Shown piece after piece: positions 9,260 to 17,058 of a stretch of 47,692 nucleotides of DNA. The position numbers and the translations under genes were made by a program. The stretch is from Spirochaetales bacterium (GTDB lineage Bacteria > Spirochaetota > Spirochaetia > DAHUYW01). The notes beneath the pieces are model-generated. The model did no database searches, had not been told where the DNA came from, and was given only the letters and a program-made list of their open reading frames with translations. Within the stretch, counting starts at the first letter, position 1, and the number at the start of each line of letters is the position of its first letter. The DNA is taken from assembly GCA_027306915.1 (NCBI GenBank), contig DAHUYW010000033.1:1-47692 (forward strand), read 5' to 3'.

Positions 9260-9808
9260 TCATAGCGGGACTACGTTGAACTCCAGGAAGAGCACCTCTT
9301 GTATCTTCCCGGATGTCATGATCCTGTTGATCTCCTCTTTCAACTGGGCTTTCAGCTCCTCCTCATGATCCGCGGAGAGCTGATCGGATGTGCGCTCGGC
9401 GAAAAACGACCGAACGATGTCCTGCAGCTGCGGCGCCCGTGCGACGAGCTCCGACTGCACTGCCTTGTCATTCAGGTCATAGCCGAGGCTTACCTGGGCG
9501 ATAAAGGTTGTAGGATTGACGTCCGCGGTCCGCCCGCGGATCTCCGGAATGGAAAAGTACGAAAGGATGGGGACTGTCCCCTGGTAGGCTTGGGAGGCCG
9601 CGGGATAACCGGCCTGAGCTTGGCCGCGGTTCATGATGCTGACGGTGATGACTACCACGGTGACAATGAAGATTACCGCAGCGATCCCGAGAGCCGCCCA
9701 CTTGAGTATTTTGATGGCGGCGGCCGGAATGAATCCGACCTTGCGTCCGACCTCGATGTCCTGTCCCGCGTCGGACTCACTCTCCATGAAGCTCTCTTCG
9801 TCGCCCAT
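9260..9808 (-). CDS. fliL: Flagellar basal body protein FliL
   Basis: FliL is a single-pass inner-membrane protein around the stator that supports motor torque. The 182-residue product has an acidic cytoplasmic N-terminus, one membrane helix near residues 35-60 (LGIAAVIFIVTVVVITVSIM) and a periplasmic domain ending EVLFLEFNVVPL, close to the family consensus end. The ATG follows GGGAG. In other spirochaetes motA and motB come directly before fliL; here the preceding gene is flbD. Confidence 0.94.
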   Translation of the reverse strand: MGDEESFMESESDAGQDIEVGRKVGFIPAAAIKILKWAALGIAAVIFIVTVVVITVSIMNRGQAQAGYPAASQAYQGTVPILSYFSIPEIRGRTADVNPTTFIAQVSLGYDLNDKAVQSELVARAPQLQDIVRSFFAERTSDQLSADHEEELKAQLKEEINRIMTSGKIQEVLFLEFNVVPL

Positions 9809-9833
9809 GTCACGCTCCCACGTCCCTACCTAA

Positions 9834-9863
9834 AATTTACCAAACTTCGTACAGTTGTGTAAA
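9834..9863 (-). promoter_or_regulatory. Candidate sigma-70 promoter ahead of fliL
   Basis: On the minus strand TTTACA and TAAATT are separated by 18 nt, in an AT-richer patch of the 95-nt flbD-fliL gap. It would start transcription shortly before fliL. The box matches are 5/6 and 4/6; there is no supporting evidence beyond sequence and place. Confidence 0.35.
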
Positions 9864-9903
9864 CCCCTTCCTGTACCGTCGGCTGTCGGGCGAGTGAAAG
9901 AAC

Positions 9904-10101
9904 CTACTCTTCATTCTTGAAGGCGCCTATCATTCGGCGGTACTCTACGATCCGGTTAAAAACAGACTGGTCGTCCTCGAGGACTACCAGTCGCTTGCCT
10001 GAGAGCATGATCAAGGTCGTGTCAGGGTTGGTCTCAATGTATTCAATCTGATGCGGGTTCACATAGAAGACCTTCCCGTCAAGACGCGTTACTTGGATCA
10101 T
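9904..10101 (-). CDS. flbD: Flagellar protein FlbD
   Basis: This is a 65-residue protein of the FlbD family, small proteins found between flgE and motA in spirochaetes and some Firmicutes and linked to motility. It begins MIQVTRLDGKVFYVNPHQIE, the typical family opening, and has the conserved IETNPDTTLIMLSGKRLVV stretch. It lies 11 nt after flgE. Its biochemical role is not known to me. The next gene is fliL rather than motA. Confidence 0.93.
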   Translation of the reverse strand: MIQVTRLDGKVFYVNPHQIEYIETNPDTTLIMLSGKRLVVLEDDQSVFNRIVEYRRMIGAFKNEE

Positions 10102-10112
10102 TCACCTTCCTG

Positions 10113-11501
10113 CTACCTCTTCAAGGTCAGGATGTCCTGCAGCATCTGGTCGGAAGTCTGGATCGTCTTCGTGTTTGCCTCGAAGCCGCGCTGCGTAACG
10201 ATCATGTCGGCGAACTCTTGCGCGAGGTCGACGTTACTCATCTCAAGCGCTCCGGCAATAATTTTGCCCTTCCCGGCGACGCCGCTTTGGGTAACATTCG
10301 GATCACCCGAGTTGTTTGTCACCACGTAGGTGCTCTCACCGGCCTTCTCCAAACCGCCCGGATTCGTGAAGCTTGCGAGGGCTATCTGCCCGAGCAGCCG
10401 GGTCGTTCCGTTCGTATAGACGCCCGTTATGTCACCCTGCTGGTCAATCCGGAACCCTTCCATGTAGCCCATCGGATAGCCGTTCTGCTTGAAGGCCTTC
10501 GTGGAGCTCCGCGCGGCAAACTGCGTTATGGTGTTCACGACGCTGCCGACCTGGCCAAGGTTGAGATTGAAGGTTTGGCGGATGGGCGCACCAGCGGGTC
10601 CGGGGGTAGTTCCCGGCACGTCGAAGGAAACCGCCGCCACCAGGTTGCCGGCGTTCACGGTGTTGCCCTGGGCGTCAACAGCAGACTCAAGCGTCCCGAG
10701 ATTGCTGAAGTTGACCGTAAAGGCATTCTGAACCCCGGCCCCCGCGCCGATATTGACCGACGTAGCAGTCGGCGTCGCGGAGTTTGGATCGACGATGACC
10801 TGGGCGCGCCAGCTGTTCGGCGCGCCTGGCACACGGGTGAAGTTGATTTGCATCGTGTGCTCGTTTCCGAAGGTGTCGAAAATCGTTTTGTCCACGGTCC
10901 ATGTCCCCGCGGCGACATCGGCCGGAGAGGCTCCCGGCAGGATGTCGGGGGTGCGCTTGTCCAGATTGCACGCGAGGTCAACCTCGCTGGTTGCGGCCGC
11001 GGGATCCTTCCCTCCGACCGGAATCACGAGATCGCCGGGCTCGGAAGAGGGATTGACGAAGGTGCGCCCGGCGACGGTCTGGGCGGACCACCCTTGAACC
11101 CTCATTCCGTCGGCCGGATTGACGAGAGTTCCGTTCTCGTCGAGCCCGAAGTCCCCGGCCCGCGTGTAGAAGGTGCGGTTGCCGTCCTTGAGGACGAAAA
11201 AGCCGTTGCCTTCGATCGCAAGGTCGTCCATCTTGCCGGTCGTCTCGAGCGATCCCTGGGTGAAGATGGTGTCGATCGAGGCGATCTGCATCCCCAGGCC
11301 GACCTGCTGCGGATTTACCCCCCCAAGCTCCTGCGTGGGGGAGGCGGCTCCTTGCATTGTCTGGGAGAGCATGTCTTCGAAATTCACTCTGCCTTTCTTG
11401 AAGCCGACGGTGTTGACATTCGAGATGTTGTTTCCGATGACATCCATCCTCGTCTGATGGTTCTCAAGTCCGGAAACTCCCGAATAGAGCGCTCGCATCA
11501 T
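10113..11501 (-). CDS. flgE: Flagellar hook protein FlgE with lysinoalanine cross-link residues
   Basis: FlgE polymerises into the hook that joins the motor to the filament. The 462-residue product opens MMRALYSGVSGLENHQTRMD and ends with the family C-terminal helix (EFADMIVTQRGFEANTKTIQ). In spirochaetes hook subunits are covalently linked by lysinoalanine, formed in Treponema denticola between Lys165 and Cys178. Counting from the first Met, this protein has Lys at 165 (VGGKDPA) and Cys at 178 (DLACNLDKR), the same numbers and spacing. The ATG-ATG start follows GGAGGG by 9 nt. It is followed by flbD and preceded by flgD. Confidence 0.98.
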   Translation of the reverse strand: MMRALYSGVSGLENHQTRMDVIGNNISNVNTVGFKKGRVNFEDMLSQTMQGAASPTQELGGVNPQQVGLGMQIASIDTIFTQGSLETTGKMDDLAIEGNGFFVLKDGNRTFYTRAGDFGLDENGTLVNPADGMRVQGWSAQTVAGRTFVNPSSEPGDLVIPVGGKDPAAATSEVDLACNLDKRTPDILPGASPADVAAGTWTVDKTIFDTFGNEHTMQINFTRVPGAPNSWRAQVIVDPNSATPTATSVNIGAGAGVQNAFTVNFSNLGTLESAVDAQGNTVNAGNLVAAVSFDVPGTTPGPAGAPIRQTFNLNLGQVGSVVNTITQFAARSSTKAFKQNGYPMGYMEGFRIDQQGDITGVYTNGTTRLLGQIALASFTNPGGLEKAGESTYVVTNNSGDPNVTQSGVAGKGKIIAGALEMSNVDLAQEFADMIVTQRGFEANTKTIQTSDQMLQDILTLKR

Positions 11502-11516
11502 AGAACTACGCCCTCC

Positions 11517-11957
11517 TTATTCCAGGACCTTCGAAAGTTGCGAATAGTCGTAGTAGCTCCCGTCCACGAGAAGCTGCGGAAAGTCCTGCCCGCTCACTGC
11601 CTCGACGACTCCCTTCACGACCTTAGTGCCCTCGGTGACCTCGACCTTCTTGCCCAACAGGTTGACTGCCTGATTCAGCTGCAGGAGGTTCTTCAGCTTC
11701 CCGAACTCGGCGCTCATGTTCGTCATTTGCTCCAGGGTCGAGAATTGCGCCATCTGCGCGATGAACTCCCGGTCGTTCATCGGCGCGGTTGGGTCTTGAT
11801 GAGTGAGCTGCATGATGAGGAGCTTGAGGAAGTCTTCCTTCCCCAAGGTTCCGTGCGGTTTCTTCGTGGCGGTCTGCCCGAGGGCGGAATTGAGGCTTTC
11901 TACCTCGGCCTTTGTCTTGGCAAGATCCGCTGCGGAGAGGTTCATCGAGAAGTTCAT
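11517..11957 (-). CDS. flgD: Hook cap assembly protein FlgD
   Basis: FlgD caps the growing hook and helps FlgE polymerise; it is exported and later discarded. The 146-residue product has the signature LGKEDFLKLLIMQLTHQDP followed by MNDREFIAQMAQFSTLEQM. The protein ends shortly after a small beta domain and lacks the long C-terminal FLG/Fn3-like region of enteric FlgD, as is common in spirochaetes. The SD GGAGG precedes the ATG. It sits between fliK and flgE. Confidence 0.96.
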   Translation of the reverse strand: MNFSMNLSAADLAKTKAEVESLNSALGQTATKKPHGTLGKEDFLKLLIMQLTHQDPTAPMNDREFIAQMAQFSTLEQMTNMSAEFGKLKNLLQLNQAVNLLGKKVEVTEGTKVVKGVVEAVSGQDFPQLLVDGSYYDYSQLSKVLE

Positions 11958-11975
11958 ACTTTCGTTCCTCCGTGA

Positions 11976-13583
11976 CTACACGACAAGATTAACAAGCGAC
12001 TCTCCCCTCCCGATCACTTGAAGGTCGGGAATGTGATCTGCGAGGCTCTTAAGCCCCGAGATTGCCTCCGCGCCGGGAAGGCCTGAATACCGTCCCTTCT
12101 CCCGAGTCCCCGTGCCGTTTCCGCCGACGCTTACGTTGAGGGCCCCTGTCGAGAAGCCGCTTTCCTGGAAGGCTCGGTACAGCGACTCGAGATTCTGTTG
12201 AAAGAGCTGTCGCACGCTCTGATTTTCGACGACAATCTTCCCGCTTATGAGACTATCCTTCATCTCGAGCTGGATCCGAACGCTCCCGAGATGCTCGGGT
12301 TTGAGGACCAGCCGAATCTCCCCGCTCTCATTGTCCCGCATCACGATGCCGGCGCTTTTCACAACCTGATTCATGAGCGGGCCCCAGCTCTGCTGGAGGG
12401 TGTTCACCGCATCCTGCCGGGAAGGGAGGATGAGTGAATCGTTTCGGACGAAGGAATCGGGAGCTGCCCTCCCCCCGGTGTCGATCCCAAACAAACGGAC
12501 CTCGAAGCTCTGATGTTTGGGCTCGCCTCCGCCGGGCTGCAGCCCGGAATCCGGAGACTGGGGGACGACATCGTGACGGGCTGCGCCGCGGAGGTCGATC
12601 ACGGTAAGCTGAGGCGATGTCGTGCTCTTCGCCACGCCCTGGCCGGCTTGAATGCCGTCGTTCCGCTTTGCGCCCGATTCTCCCGCTTCCTTCTTCCCCG
12701 GCCCGGCGCCTTCTGCGGCGGAAGCCGCCTTGTCGGTCTTCACAAGCTGCCCTGCAAGGAGCGCGGCTGTGAGCGCTTCGGCGCCATCGCCTTTCTTCGG
12801 CCGCTTCTCGGTGACGCCGGCCGCGGGCTTTTGCTCCGCTCCTTCGATGGCGATTTTCGGCTGAGCGCCCGCTCGGATCGCCACGGCTGCTTTCGCAGCA
12901 GCAGCCGCCTTCTCGTGCGCGAGGATCGCAGCGGGGTCGGTGCCGACCTCGGCCCCCTTGATCTTGGCCTTCTTCGAAGAGAGGGCGTCCTTCGAAGAAG
13001 CGTCCGACGCTGCCGCTCCCGGCGAGCGCTCCGCGAGCTTGGTCTCTTCTTCCGGGGGCGAGCGTTTTGCCGTTCCCTCGTCCTCGCTCTTGGCGGGGTG
13101 CGCCGAGGCAGCCTGAGCCTTGTCCGAAGCGGCCTTCTCCGATGCCGCCTCTTTCGCCGGGCCGTGTTCCGTCGCCGGCTGGCTTGCCTTATCGGCCTCC
13201 GCCCCGGCGTTCCTGGAACCGCTTTCCCGAGCGGGCTTTGCATCCGCATCCTTCGCGGCATTCCGGTCGGCGCTGGCGGTGGACCGAGAGGGCTCGTCGT
13301 AGGCTCGCGCCTCGATAGGGCTCCTCTCGCTTGCGAGTTGCGGGCTACGAGACGAAACGTCCCTGGCGCGATCCAACACCGCGCCGAAATCCCGCTGCGG
13401 CTCTGGCATGCGTGACCGAGTGGGCGGCCCATCGAGCATCTGCACCGGCGAGAGATCGCGCTGCACCGGTAGATTGGTCACTCTGCCTCCACGCCCGCGA
13501 GCTTGCGGGCCATTGCGCGAGATCGCGCTTTTGTCGTCCGCGGACACTAGCGCGAGATCGCGCTCGATTCGGTCGCGCCGCAA
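11976..13583 (-). CDS. fliK: Flagellar hook-length control protein FliK
   Basis: FliK measures hook length and triggers the FlhB substrate switch. The 535-residue product has a long low-complexity N-terminal and middle region (about residues 50-340), rich in Ala, Lys, Glu, Ser and Pro. The C-terminal hook domain contains SGEIRLVLKPEHLGSVRIQL and IVVENQSVRQLFQQNLESL. I accept the TTG start because GGAGG lies 5 nt upstream. The frame sits between flbB and flgD, where spirochaetes encode FliK. The N-terminal coding region contains short repeated DNA motifs described among the findings. Confidence 0.93.
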   Translation of the reverse strand: MRRDRIERDLALVSADDKSAISRNGPQARGRGGRVTNLPVQRDLSPVQMLDGPPTRSRMPEPQRDFGAVLDRARDVSSRSPQLASERSPIEARAYDEPSRSTASADRNAAKDADAKPARESGSRNAGAEADKASQPATEHGPAKEAASEKAASDKAQAASAHPAKSEDEGTAKRSPPEEETKLAERSPGAAASDASSKDALSSKKAKIKGAEVGTDPAAILAHEKAAAAAKAAVAIRAGAQPKIAIEGAEQKPAAGVTEKRPKKGDGAEALTAALLAGQLVKTDKAASAAEGAGPGKKEAGESGAKRNDGIQAGQGVAKSTTSPQLTVIDLRGAARHDVVPQSPDSGLQPGGGEPKHQSFEVRLFGIDTGGRAAPDSFVRNDSLILPSRQDAVNTLQQSWGPLMNQVVKSAGIVMRDNESGEIRLVLKPEHLGSVRIQLEMKDSLISGKIVVENQSVRQLFQQNLESLYRAFQESGFSTGALNVSVGGNGTGTREKGRYSGLPGAEAISGLKSLADHIPDLQVIGRGESLVNLVV

Positions 13584-13607
13584 GCTGTCCTCCGCGCAAC
13601 CACGATG

Positions 13608-14276
13608 CTACGGCCCGCCTTGGCCCGCCTGACCGGCCAGGACCGGTTGGCCAAGCATCGGCTGAAGCTTCAGCATCTTGCGGCTTATTGCCGCGGCGCG
13701 ATCAGCCGGCATCAGCGACAGCCAGTATGGAACGATCGAGGTCTGGCCGTTTGCGGCCGCGATCTGATCCGTAGCCTGGAGTATGTCGATGACGTCCTGG
13801 TCGCTCATCCCGACCAATCGGTCGACTGCTTTCGGCGGCGGCATCCCCATGAGGTTCGCCGCCACCCGCTGCAGGTTGGCACTTCTATTCTCGTACTGTC
13901 GCACCGAATCGTTGAATGATTTTTCTCGCGCCGCGAGAGCCTTCTGCTGCTCGTCGAGAGCGGCCAGCTTCTGCTGGACCTCGGCCTCTTTCTGCTGAAC
14001 CGCCTTTTCGCGGGCCGCTAGCTGCTCGGTGCGGAGATCGAGCGCTTCGAAGCGGCTCTTCAAGCGCTCCTTCTCGAGAAGCAGGGGATCCTCGGCATTC
14101 TCTATCTTGGAGGGCGCCGTAACCCCGACCAGGCGGAGCACCGGGGCAAGGGTCTGTTTTACATCGATGAGACCCAGATAGTCGAACCAGATGAGCCCGC
14201 CGAGGGCAAGCGCGATGATGAGGAGCAACAGAACGATGATTCGAGGGGCAGCACCCACTCCGCCGTAGCTTGCCAT
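13608..14276 (-). CDS. flbB: FlbB-type periplasmic flagellar collar protein
   Basis: The position between fliJ and fliK and the architecture match spirochaete FlbB, a structural part of the collar that surrounds the periplasmic flagellar motor in Borrelia and helps recruit stators. The 222-residue product has one N-terminal membrane helix (about residues 12-30), a coiled coil of heptad Gln/Glu/Lys/Ala repeats (about 62-130), and a C-terminal MgtE-N-like helical segment (KAVDRLVGMSDQDVIDILQA and LSLMPADRAAAISRKML). Collar function is inferred from Borrelia; the sequence itself shows membrane anchor, coiled coil and the C-terminal domain. Confidence 0.85.
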   Translation of the reverse strand: MASYGGVGAAPRIIVLLLLIIALALGGLIWFDYLGLIDVKQTLAPVLRLVGVTAPSKIENAEDPLLLEKERLKSRFEALDLRTEQLAAREKAVQQKEAEVQQKLAALDEQQKALAAREKSFNDSVRQYENRSANLQRVAANLMGMPPPKAVDRLVGMSDQDVIDILQATDQIAAANGQTSIVPYWLSLMPADRAAAISRKMLKLQPMLGQPVLAGQAGQGGP

Positions 14277-14284
14277 GATACCCC

Positions 14285-14740
14285 CTATGCCTCCGGCCGT
14301 CCGCTTGGACGCTGCGCGCTGCGCGCGTTTGTCAGATCGTCAGAGTTTGAAATCTCCTCCAGAAGCCCCTCTCGGTAGTGCTGCTCTTCGCGTTTTTCCT
14401 TCAGACGATCCAGGACCTTGCGGTCCCGCGAGGCGATGAGGTACTGGTCGCGCACCTCGTCTCGTTCTCGCTCGCGCTCGCTCAAGAGGCGGGCTTTCTT
14501 CTCGCTCGTTTGGGCGATCCTCCGCAGATAGAGCTCCGAGCGGAGTAGGAAATCGACGCTTCCGCCCGCGAGGGCGAAACGAGTCGATAGGGTCTTTCCG
14601 CGCTCGCTCGCAAGCTCCTTGAGCTCGTTCTGAAGGGCGATGCAGCGACCCGCGGCGACTGCGAGCTTGAGCTCCCACTCGAGCTCATGATGCTTGCGCA
14701 GGCGGAGAACCCGCTCAAGAGTGAACCGGTACTTCTTCAC
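14285..14740 (-). CDS. fliJ: Flagellar export chaperone FliJ
   Basis: FliJ is the coiled-coil stalk protein of the flagellar export ATPase and also escorts export substrates. The 151-residue product opens MKKYRFTLERVLRLRKHHE, a typical FliJ start, and is helical and highly charged throughout. The start codon is GTG, located inside the last 26 nt of fliI, so the two are probably coupled. Gene order fliH-fliI-fliJ is standard. Confidence 0.92.
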   Translation of the reverse strand: MKKYRFTLERVLRLRKHHELEWELKLAVAAGRCIALQNELKELASERGKTLSTRFALAGGSVDFLLRSELYLRRIAQTSEKKARLLSERERERDEVRDQYLIASRDRKVLDRLKEKREEQHYREGLLEEISNSDDLTNARSAQRPSGRPEA

Positions 14741-16127
14741 GGAAGATATCCTCTACGGGAATCGCGACCCCCGCGATTTCGCCGGCCCGTCGCAGGGTGT
14801 CCCGGATGTCGACCCTCTCCTCGACGGCCTGGGCGAGAAAGCTCCGGATTGCGTAAATCTTCGAGATCGCAAGATCTATATCGGCGTTGGTTCCGTTCGC
14901 ATAGGCGCCGACGTTGATGAGATCCTCTGCCTCGCTGTACACGGCGAGGATTTTCCGGATGATCCCCGCGGCCTCCCGTTCGGCTGCGGTCGCGACGCGC
15001 GGGGCGAGTCGCGAAAGGGAGTCGAGAACGTCAATGGCGGGATATTGGTAGCGCTGGGCAATCCGCCGGCTCAGGATGATGTGGCCGTCGAGAATTCCGC
15101 GCACGTTGTCCGAAACCGGCTCGTCCATGTCATCGCCGTCCACCAGGATCGTGTAGAAGCCGGTGATGGTTCCGCGCTCGGAGGTTCCGCAGCGCTCGAG
15201 GAGCTTCGGCAGAACCGAAAAAACCGAGGGCGTGTAGCCTCGGGTAGCGGGGGGCTCGCCAATCGAGAGGCCGATCTCGCGTTGAGCGCGCGCGAAACGG
15301 GTCACGCTGTCGAACAGGAGCATAACGTCCTTGCCCTGGTCTCGGAAGTATTCCGCGATTGCCGTCGCGACATAGGCGCCCTTTAACCGGGCGAGGGGCG
15401 GGGTATCCGAGGTGGAGACGACCACCACGGAGCGCGCAAGGCCCTCGGGACCGAGATCGTGATCGATGAACTCCTGTACCTCGCGCCCGCGTTCGCCTAT
15501 GAGCGCAATGACGTTTACGTCCGCGCTCGTGTTCCGCGCGATCATGCCGAGGAGCGTCGATTTGCCCACACCGCTGGCCGAGAAGATGCCGAGGCGCTGC
15601 CCCTTTCCGACGGGGGTGAGCGCGTCGATGGCACGGATCCCTGTCACGATCCGCTCGGCGATCTTCTTTCGCTTGAGCACATGGGGTGGGCGAGCGTGGG
15701 CGCTGTACATCGCCTCTGTCCCGATCGGTCCCTTGCCGTCGATAGGCCTCCCAAGACTGTCCAGCACCCTTCCAAGCAGTGCCGGGGAGACCGGCACCGA
15801 GAGCGGCGCACCCGTCGCAACAACAACGCACCCGACCTCGATGCCCTCCATGTCGTCGCACGGCATGAGCTGGACCACGTTGCCCCGCAGCCCAACCACC
15901 TCGGCGAGGATCTCAGTCTCTCGATCAGGGATGAGAATCTGGCAGAGCTCCCCAATGACGGCCTGAGGTCCCCGGCTCTCGATGAGAAGTCCGGTCACTC
16001 GCTCGACCACCCCGGTGTATTTGATGGGATCCACCCCCTTCAGGGCGGAGAGATACTTTCCGAAGAGCGCCGCCGCCTCCGCAGCCTTTGCGCCTTTGGC
16101 CCGGGGGAGAAGTCCGGGGCCGCTCAT
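14715..16127 (-). CDS. fliI: Flagellum-specific export ATPase FliI
   Basis: FliI is the hexameric ATPase that energises and prepares substrates for flagellar export; it resembles the F1 beta subunit. The 470-residue product has the Walker A loop SASGVGKST near residues 183-191, the downstream IGERGREVQEF motif and the Walker B-type VMLLFDSVTRFA. Its ATG overlaps the fliH stop by 4 nt, and its end overlaps fliJ by 26 nt. Confidence 0.98.
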   Translation of the reverse strand: MSGPGLLPRAKGAKAAEAAALFGKYLSALKGVDPIKYTGVVERVTGLLIESRGPQAVIGELCQILIPDRETEILAEVVGLRGNVVQLMPCDDMEGIEVGCVVVATGAPLSVPVSPALLGRVLDSLGRPIDGKGPIGTEAMYSAHARPPHVLKRKKIAERIVTGIRAIDALTPVGKGQRLGIFSASGVGKSTLLGMIARNTSADVNVIALIGERGREVQEFIDHDLGPEGLARSVVVVSTSDTPPLARLKGAYVATAIAEYFRDQGKDVMLLFDSVTRFARAQREIGLSIGEPPATRGYTPSVFSVLPKLLERCGTSERGTITGFYTILVDGDDMDEPVSDNVRGILDGHIILSRRIAQRYQYPAIDVLDSLSRLAPRVATAAEREAAGIIRKILAVYSEAEDLINVGAYANGTNADIDLAISKIYAIRSFLAQAVEERVDIRDTLRRAGEIAGVAIPVEDIFREEVPVHS

Positions 16128-17047
16128 TCTTGTTCGCCCTTGATACGAATCGGCGCAAGCTCCAAAATGCGCTCCTCGATCTCATGTAGCTGCGAGCTCA
16201 CCCTCGCGTCGATCTGACCAAAGTCGGTCTCGATGATGCAGCCGCCTTTGTCTACGGTCGAATCCTCCATCACGCTTATCGAGCGCACATTCTCAACCAT
16301 CCGCATGAAATCCTTCACGTGCTCCGAGGTGAGCTGGACGTCGGCAAGGTTGACGCGAATGACGACGTCCCCGCGAGTCTTCAGCTTCCGCAGGGCCTGG
16401 ATGACGTTGTTCACGACGACATTCTTTTGGTTTTCCGAGATCACCTTGACGACCTTCTTCGCAATCAGCAGCACCAGGTTGATGAGCTGCGTCTCCGATT
16501 CCGCGATGATCTCCGCGCGTTTCTCGATAGCGGCGTTGATTATCGAATGCAATCGCTCCACGAGACGCTCGACCTCGGCCTTTCCCTCGGCGTATCCCTC
16601 CTCGCGGCCTGCCTCGGAGCCCTCCTTGTGTGCCTTCTTCGTGATATCGTCCCGCCCTGCCTCGGCGACTGATAGCTCTTCCGCCGCGTTGGCGCGCGCC
16701 TCGTCGATGATCCGCCGCGACTCGTCCTCGGCCTGTTGGCGAGCCTTTTGGGCCTGATCGGTCTGACGCTTTACCTCTTCGAAGGCCTTTTCTTGGGCCT
16801 CCTTCACGATGGTGTCGGCCTCGTCTCGCGCGGCCTGGATCATCCCCGCCTTTTCCGCTTCCCAGCGCTCTTTGAACAGCTCAGCCTCGCGTCGGAGATC
16901 GTCGGCCGTCGGACCCAGGTACTCCTCGAGTGGTCCAGGCTCGACGGGTTTCGGCTGGGGCTTCACCTCCGCCTTGAAGGGAGACTCGATTATCACCCTG
17001 CTTCCGAGGTTGACGACCTCCTGGGCACGGAATACGTTCTTCGCCAC
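16124..17047 (-). CDS. fliH: Flagellar assembly protein FliH
   Basis: FliH is the peripheral-stalk partner of the FliI ATPase and links it to the C ring. The 307-residue product has a proline-rich N-terminal piece, a long charged coiled coil (about residues 45-175), a glycine-repeat segment of the GxxxG type typical of FliH (EGSEAGREEGYAEGKAEVE), and a C-terminal FliH/V-type ATPase E-like domain. It starts 11 nt after fliG and overlaps fliI by 4 nt. Confidence 0.94.
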   Translation of the reverse strand: MAKNVFRAQEVVNLGSRVIIESPFKAEVKPQPKPVEPGPLEEYLGPTADDLRREAELFKERWEAEKAGMIQAARDEADTIVKEAQEKAFEEVKRQTDQAQKARQQAEDESRRIIDEARANAAEELSVAEAGRDDITKKAHKEGSEAGREEGYAEGKAEVERLVERLHSIINAAIEKRAEIIAESETQLINLVLLIAKKVVKVISENQKNVVVNNVIQALRKLKTRGDVVIRVNLADVQLTSEHVKDFMRMVENVRSISVMEDSTVDKGGCIIETDFGQIDARVSSQLHEIEERILELAPIRIKGEQE

Positions 17048-17058
17048 CTAAGGCCTCC

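Noticed and set aside
10218..11975. 585-codon open frame on the plus strand opposite flgE and flgD
   Set aside because: It is a mirror of high-GC coding sequence; the product is Arg/Gly/Asp-rich with no family pattern, and flgE/flgD are certain on the other strand.
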